From contig NZ_FNJH01000006.1 of NCBI RefSeq assembly GCF_900103225.1, positions 124,001 through 188,000 on the forward strand: a stretch of 64,000 nucleotides of DNA. Direction: 5' to 3'. The position numbers and the translations under genes were made by a program. Within the stretch, counting starts at the first letter, position 1; each line of letters opens with the position of its first letter. Of this stretch, positions 62,557 to 64,000 are shown one piece after another. The notes below the pieces were generated by a model. That model was given only the letters and a program-made list of their open reading frames with translations. It ran no database searches and had not been told where the DNA came from. The DNA comes from Pseudomonas congelans. GTDB lineage: Bacteria > Pseudomonadota > Gammaproteobacteria > Pseudomonadales > Pseudomonadaceae.

Positions 62557-62587
62557 CGCGGCCTGCTCATGATCTGAGCGGGCCGCG
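62557..62587. other. 13-bp stem-loop between dacA and ybeD
   Basis: CGCGGCCTGCTCA pairs with TGAGCGGGCCGCG (one G-T wobble, 5-base loop). No T-run follows on the plus strand. It lies 24 bases past the dacA stop and 36 before the ybeD start, and could reduce read-through or protect dacA mRNA. Confidence 0.65.
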
Positions 62588-62622
62588 TGTCCGTCGTCAC
62601 GGCTTGTGAGACCTTTACTGCC

Positions 62623-62898
62623 ATGACCGATACCGACATCAAGTCGCACAAAATCGAATTTCCCTGCAATGACTATCCGATCAAAGTGATCGGTGATACC
62701 AGTGTGGGCTTTACGGACGCCGTGATGGAAGTGCTTGAAAAGCATGCCACGGTCGACCTCAAGACGCTCGCCGAGCGTCAGAGCAGCAACGGCAAATACA
62801 CCACTGTGCAGCTGCACATTGTTGCCACCGGCGAAGATCAGTTGCGCGATATCAATAGTGCCTTGCGTGCTACGGGTTTCGTGCACATGGTGCTCTGA
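62623..62898 (+). CDS. ybeD: YbeD/DUF493 family protein
   Basis: The 91-residue protein is an ACT-like small protein of the DUF493 family: KIEFPCNDYPIKVIGDTSVGFTDAVMEVLEKH and SSNGKYTTVQLHIVATGEDQLRDINSALRATGFVHMVL. It is placed between dacA and lipB across gamma-proteobacteria, but its role is not settled. The start is ATG at 62623; the upstream ATG frame is not conserved. Its stop overlaps the lipB start by one base (TGATG). Confidence 0.95.
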   Translation: MTDTDIKSHKIEFPCNDYPIKVIGDTSVGFTDAVMEVLEKHATVDLKTLAERQSSNGKYTTVQLHIVATGEDQLRDINSALRATGFVHMVL

Positions 62899-63554
62899 TG
62901 GCGGGTACGCTGGGCTTTCGTGATCTGGGCCTGATCGATTACGAAACTGCCTGGCATGCCATGAAGCGCTTTACCGACGAGCGTGGCCGCGAGGCTGCCG
63001 ATGAAGTCTGGCTGGTCCAGCATCCGCCGGTCTTCACCCAGGGACAGTCCGGCAAGGCCGAGCATTTGCTGCTGCCGGGTAATATTCCTGTCGTACAGGT
63101 CGATCGTGGCGGCCAAGTGACTTATCATGGCCCGGGCCAACTGGTGGCTTACCTGATGCTGGATGTCAGGCGCCTTGGTTTCGGCGTTCGCGATCTGGTC
63201 ACCCGGATCGAGAACACCCTCATTGCCTTGCTCGCCGACTACGGCGTCAAGGCTGCAGCCAAGGCTGATGCCCCTGGCGTATACGTTGACGGCGCGAAAA
63301 TAGCGTCGCTCGGTCTGCGCATTCGCAACGGCTGCTCGTTTCATGGTCTGGCGTTGAACGTCGACATGGACCTTGAGCCGTTCCGCCGCATCAACCCTTG
63401 CGGATACGCCGGGCTGGCCATGACCCAACTGAGCGATCAGGCAGGGCAGATAGAATTTTCCGAGGTAAGTGCCCGACTGCGTGCGCAGCTCGTCAACCAC
63501 CTCGACTACGCTGAGCAGGCGACCCTTACGGGCGGAATAAACCATTATGACTGA
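62898..63554 (+). CDS. lipB: Octanoyl-(acyl carrier protein):protein N-octanoyltransferase
   Basis: LipB moves octanoate from acyl carrier protein to lipoyl domains, the first step of lipoate synthesis. The 218 residues have the motif [27 protein letters not shown] with the catalytic lysine, FHGLALNV, and INPCGYAG with the catalytic cysteine. ybeD overlaps it by one base at the start, and lipA begins 8 bp before its stop. Confidence 0.97.
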
Positions 63555-64000
63555 CACCGTGCAAACCCTGATCCCGACGCTGGATGTTTCCGAGCGAGTG
63601 GCCCGTCCGAAAGTCGAAGCGGGCGTCAAGCTTCGCGGAGCGGAAAAGGTTGCGCGCATCCCGGTCAAGATCATCCCGACGGTAGATCTGCCGAAGAAGC
63701 CCGACTGGATTCGCGTGCGTATCCCGGTTTCTCCGGAAGTCGACCGTATCAAGCAATTGCTGCGCAAGCACAAGCTGCACAGCGTCTGTGAAGAGGCGTC
63801 CTGCCCCAACCTGGGCGAATGCTTTTCCGGTGGTACTGCAACGTTCATGATCATGGGCGACATCTGCACCCGTCGTTGCCCGTTCTGTGATGTGGGCCAC
63901 GGTCGTCCGAAGCCGCTCGACGTCAACGAACCGAAGAGCCTCGCCATCGCGATTGCCGACCTGCGCCTGAAGTACGTGGTTATCACCTCGGTGGACCGTG
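63547..64000 (+). CDS. lipA: Lipoyl synthase (3' end cut by window)
   Basis: LipA is the radical-SAM enzyme that inserts two sulfurs into octanoyl groups. The frame runs from the ATG at 63547 to the window edge (151 codons seen), without a stop. Both iron-sulfur motifs are visible: the auxiliary cluster [12 protein letters not shown] and the radical-[11 protein letters not shown]. The N-terminus ([23 protein letters not shown]) matches Pseudomonas LipA. It overlaps lipB by 8 bp. The gene continues beyond the window. Confidence 0.96.

Noticed and set aside
61321..62886. 521-residue minus-strand frame opposite dacA and ybeD
   Set aside because: It spans two real genes and the gap between them, with no ribosome site.

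Overview
The window is a dense, GC-rich chromosomal segment from a fluorescent Pseudomonas. The best fit is the P. syringae group. That placement is inference, from gene order I recognise (retS-purD-purH-fis-dusB, prmA-accC-accB-aroQ-dsbD, speA to gcbA, proA to lipA) and from the intergenic repeats; no rRNA or species marker is present. I see no tRNA, rRNA, insertion sequence, prophage or CRISPR array. Almost every gene can be assigned to a family.

Layout. 1-1.8 kb: three tandem related genes of unknown function, the first cut by the window edge. 1.8-16.7 kb, minus strand: MarC membrane protein, the RetS hybrid kinase, purine genes purD and purH, the fis-dusB pair, a zinc-ribbon membrane protein with prmA, acetyl-CoA carboxylase accB-accC, aroQ and dsbD. 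16.8-25.3 kb: a Tad/Flp pilus operon (rcpC-rcpA-tadZ-tadA-tadB-tadC-tadD-DUF3613, minus strand) divergent from the pilin gene flp and a single-domain response regulator. 25.4-33.4 kb: penicillin-binding protein 1C and a giant alpha-2-macroglobulin lipoprotein, separated by a small membrane protein gene and a REP cluster. 33.7-37.5 kb: a MATE exporter, an esterase-like lipoprotein and a short, isolated VgrG. 37.9-44 kb: speA, a YciH/SUI1 protein, a Nudix hydrolase, a DUF2333 protein and a GcbA-type diguanylate cyclase. 44-50.7 kb: the rest of the Tad system (pprB, prepilin peptidase fppA, tadF, sensor kinase pprA, tadG). 50.9-52.9 kb: a DedA-PAP2 fusion and a 3-methyladenine DNA glycosylase. 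53.1-64 kb, plus strand: proA, nadD, rsfS, rlmH, mrdA, rodA, mltB, rlpA, dacA, ybeD, lipB and the start of lipA.

How it works together. Three layers of surface-attachment control lie within about 45 kb: RetS (which in Pseudomonas acts on GacS), a c-di-GMP synthase of the GcbA type, and the PprA/PprB two-component pair that in P. aeruginosa switches on the Tad pilus. The pilus genes form two blocks about 19 kb apart. The right end is a cell-elongation block (PBP2, RodA, MltB, RlpA, PBP5) joined to lipoate synthesis.

Least explained: the three tandem unknown genes at the left edge, the lone vgrG-esterase pair, the Flp pilin with alanine instead of glycine before its cleavage site, the TadZ without a normal P-loop, a perfect 14-bp palindrome upstream of pprB, and two families of palindromic intergenic repeats. 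I did not find a clear, wholly new multi-gene system; the left-edge gene family is the best candidate.
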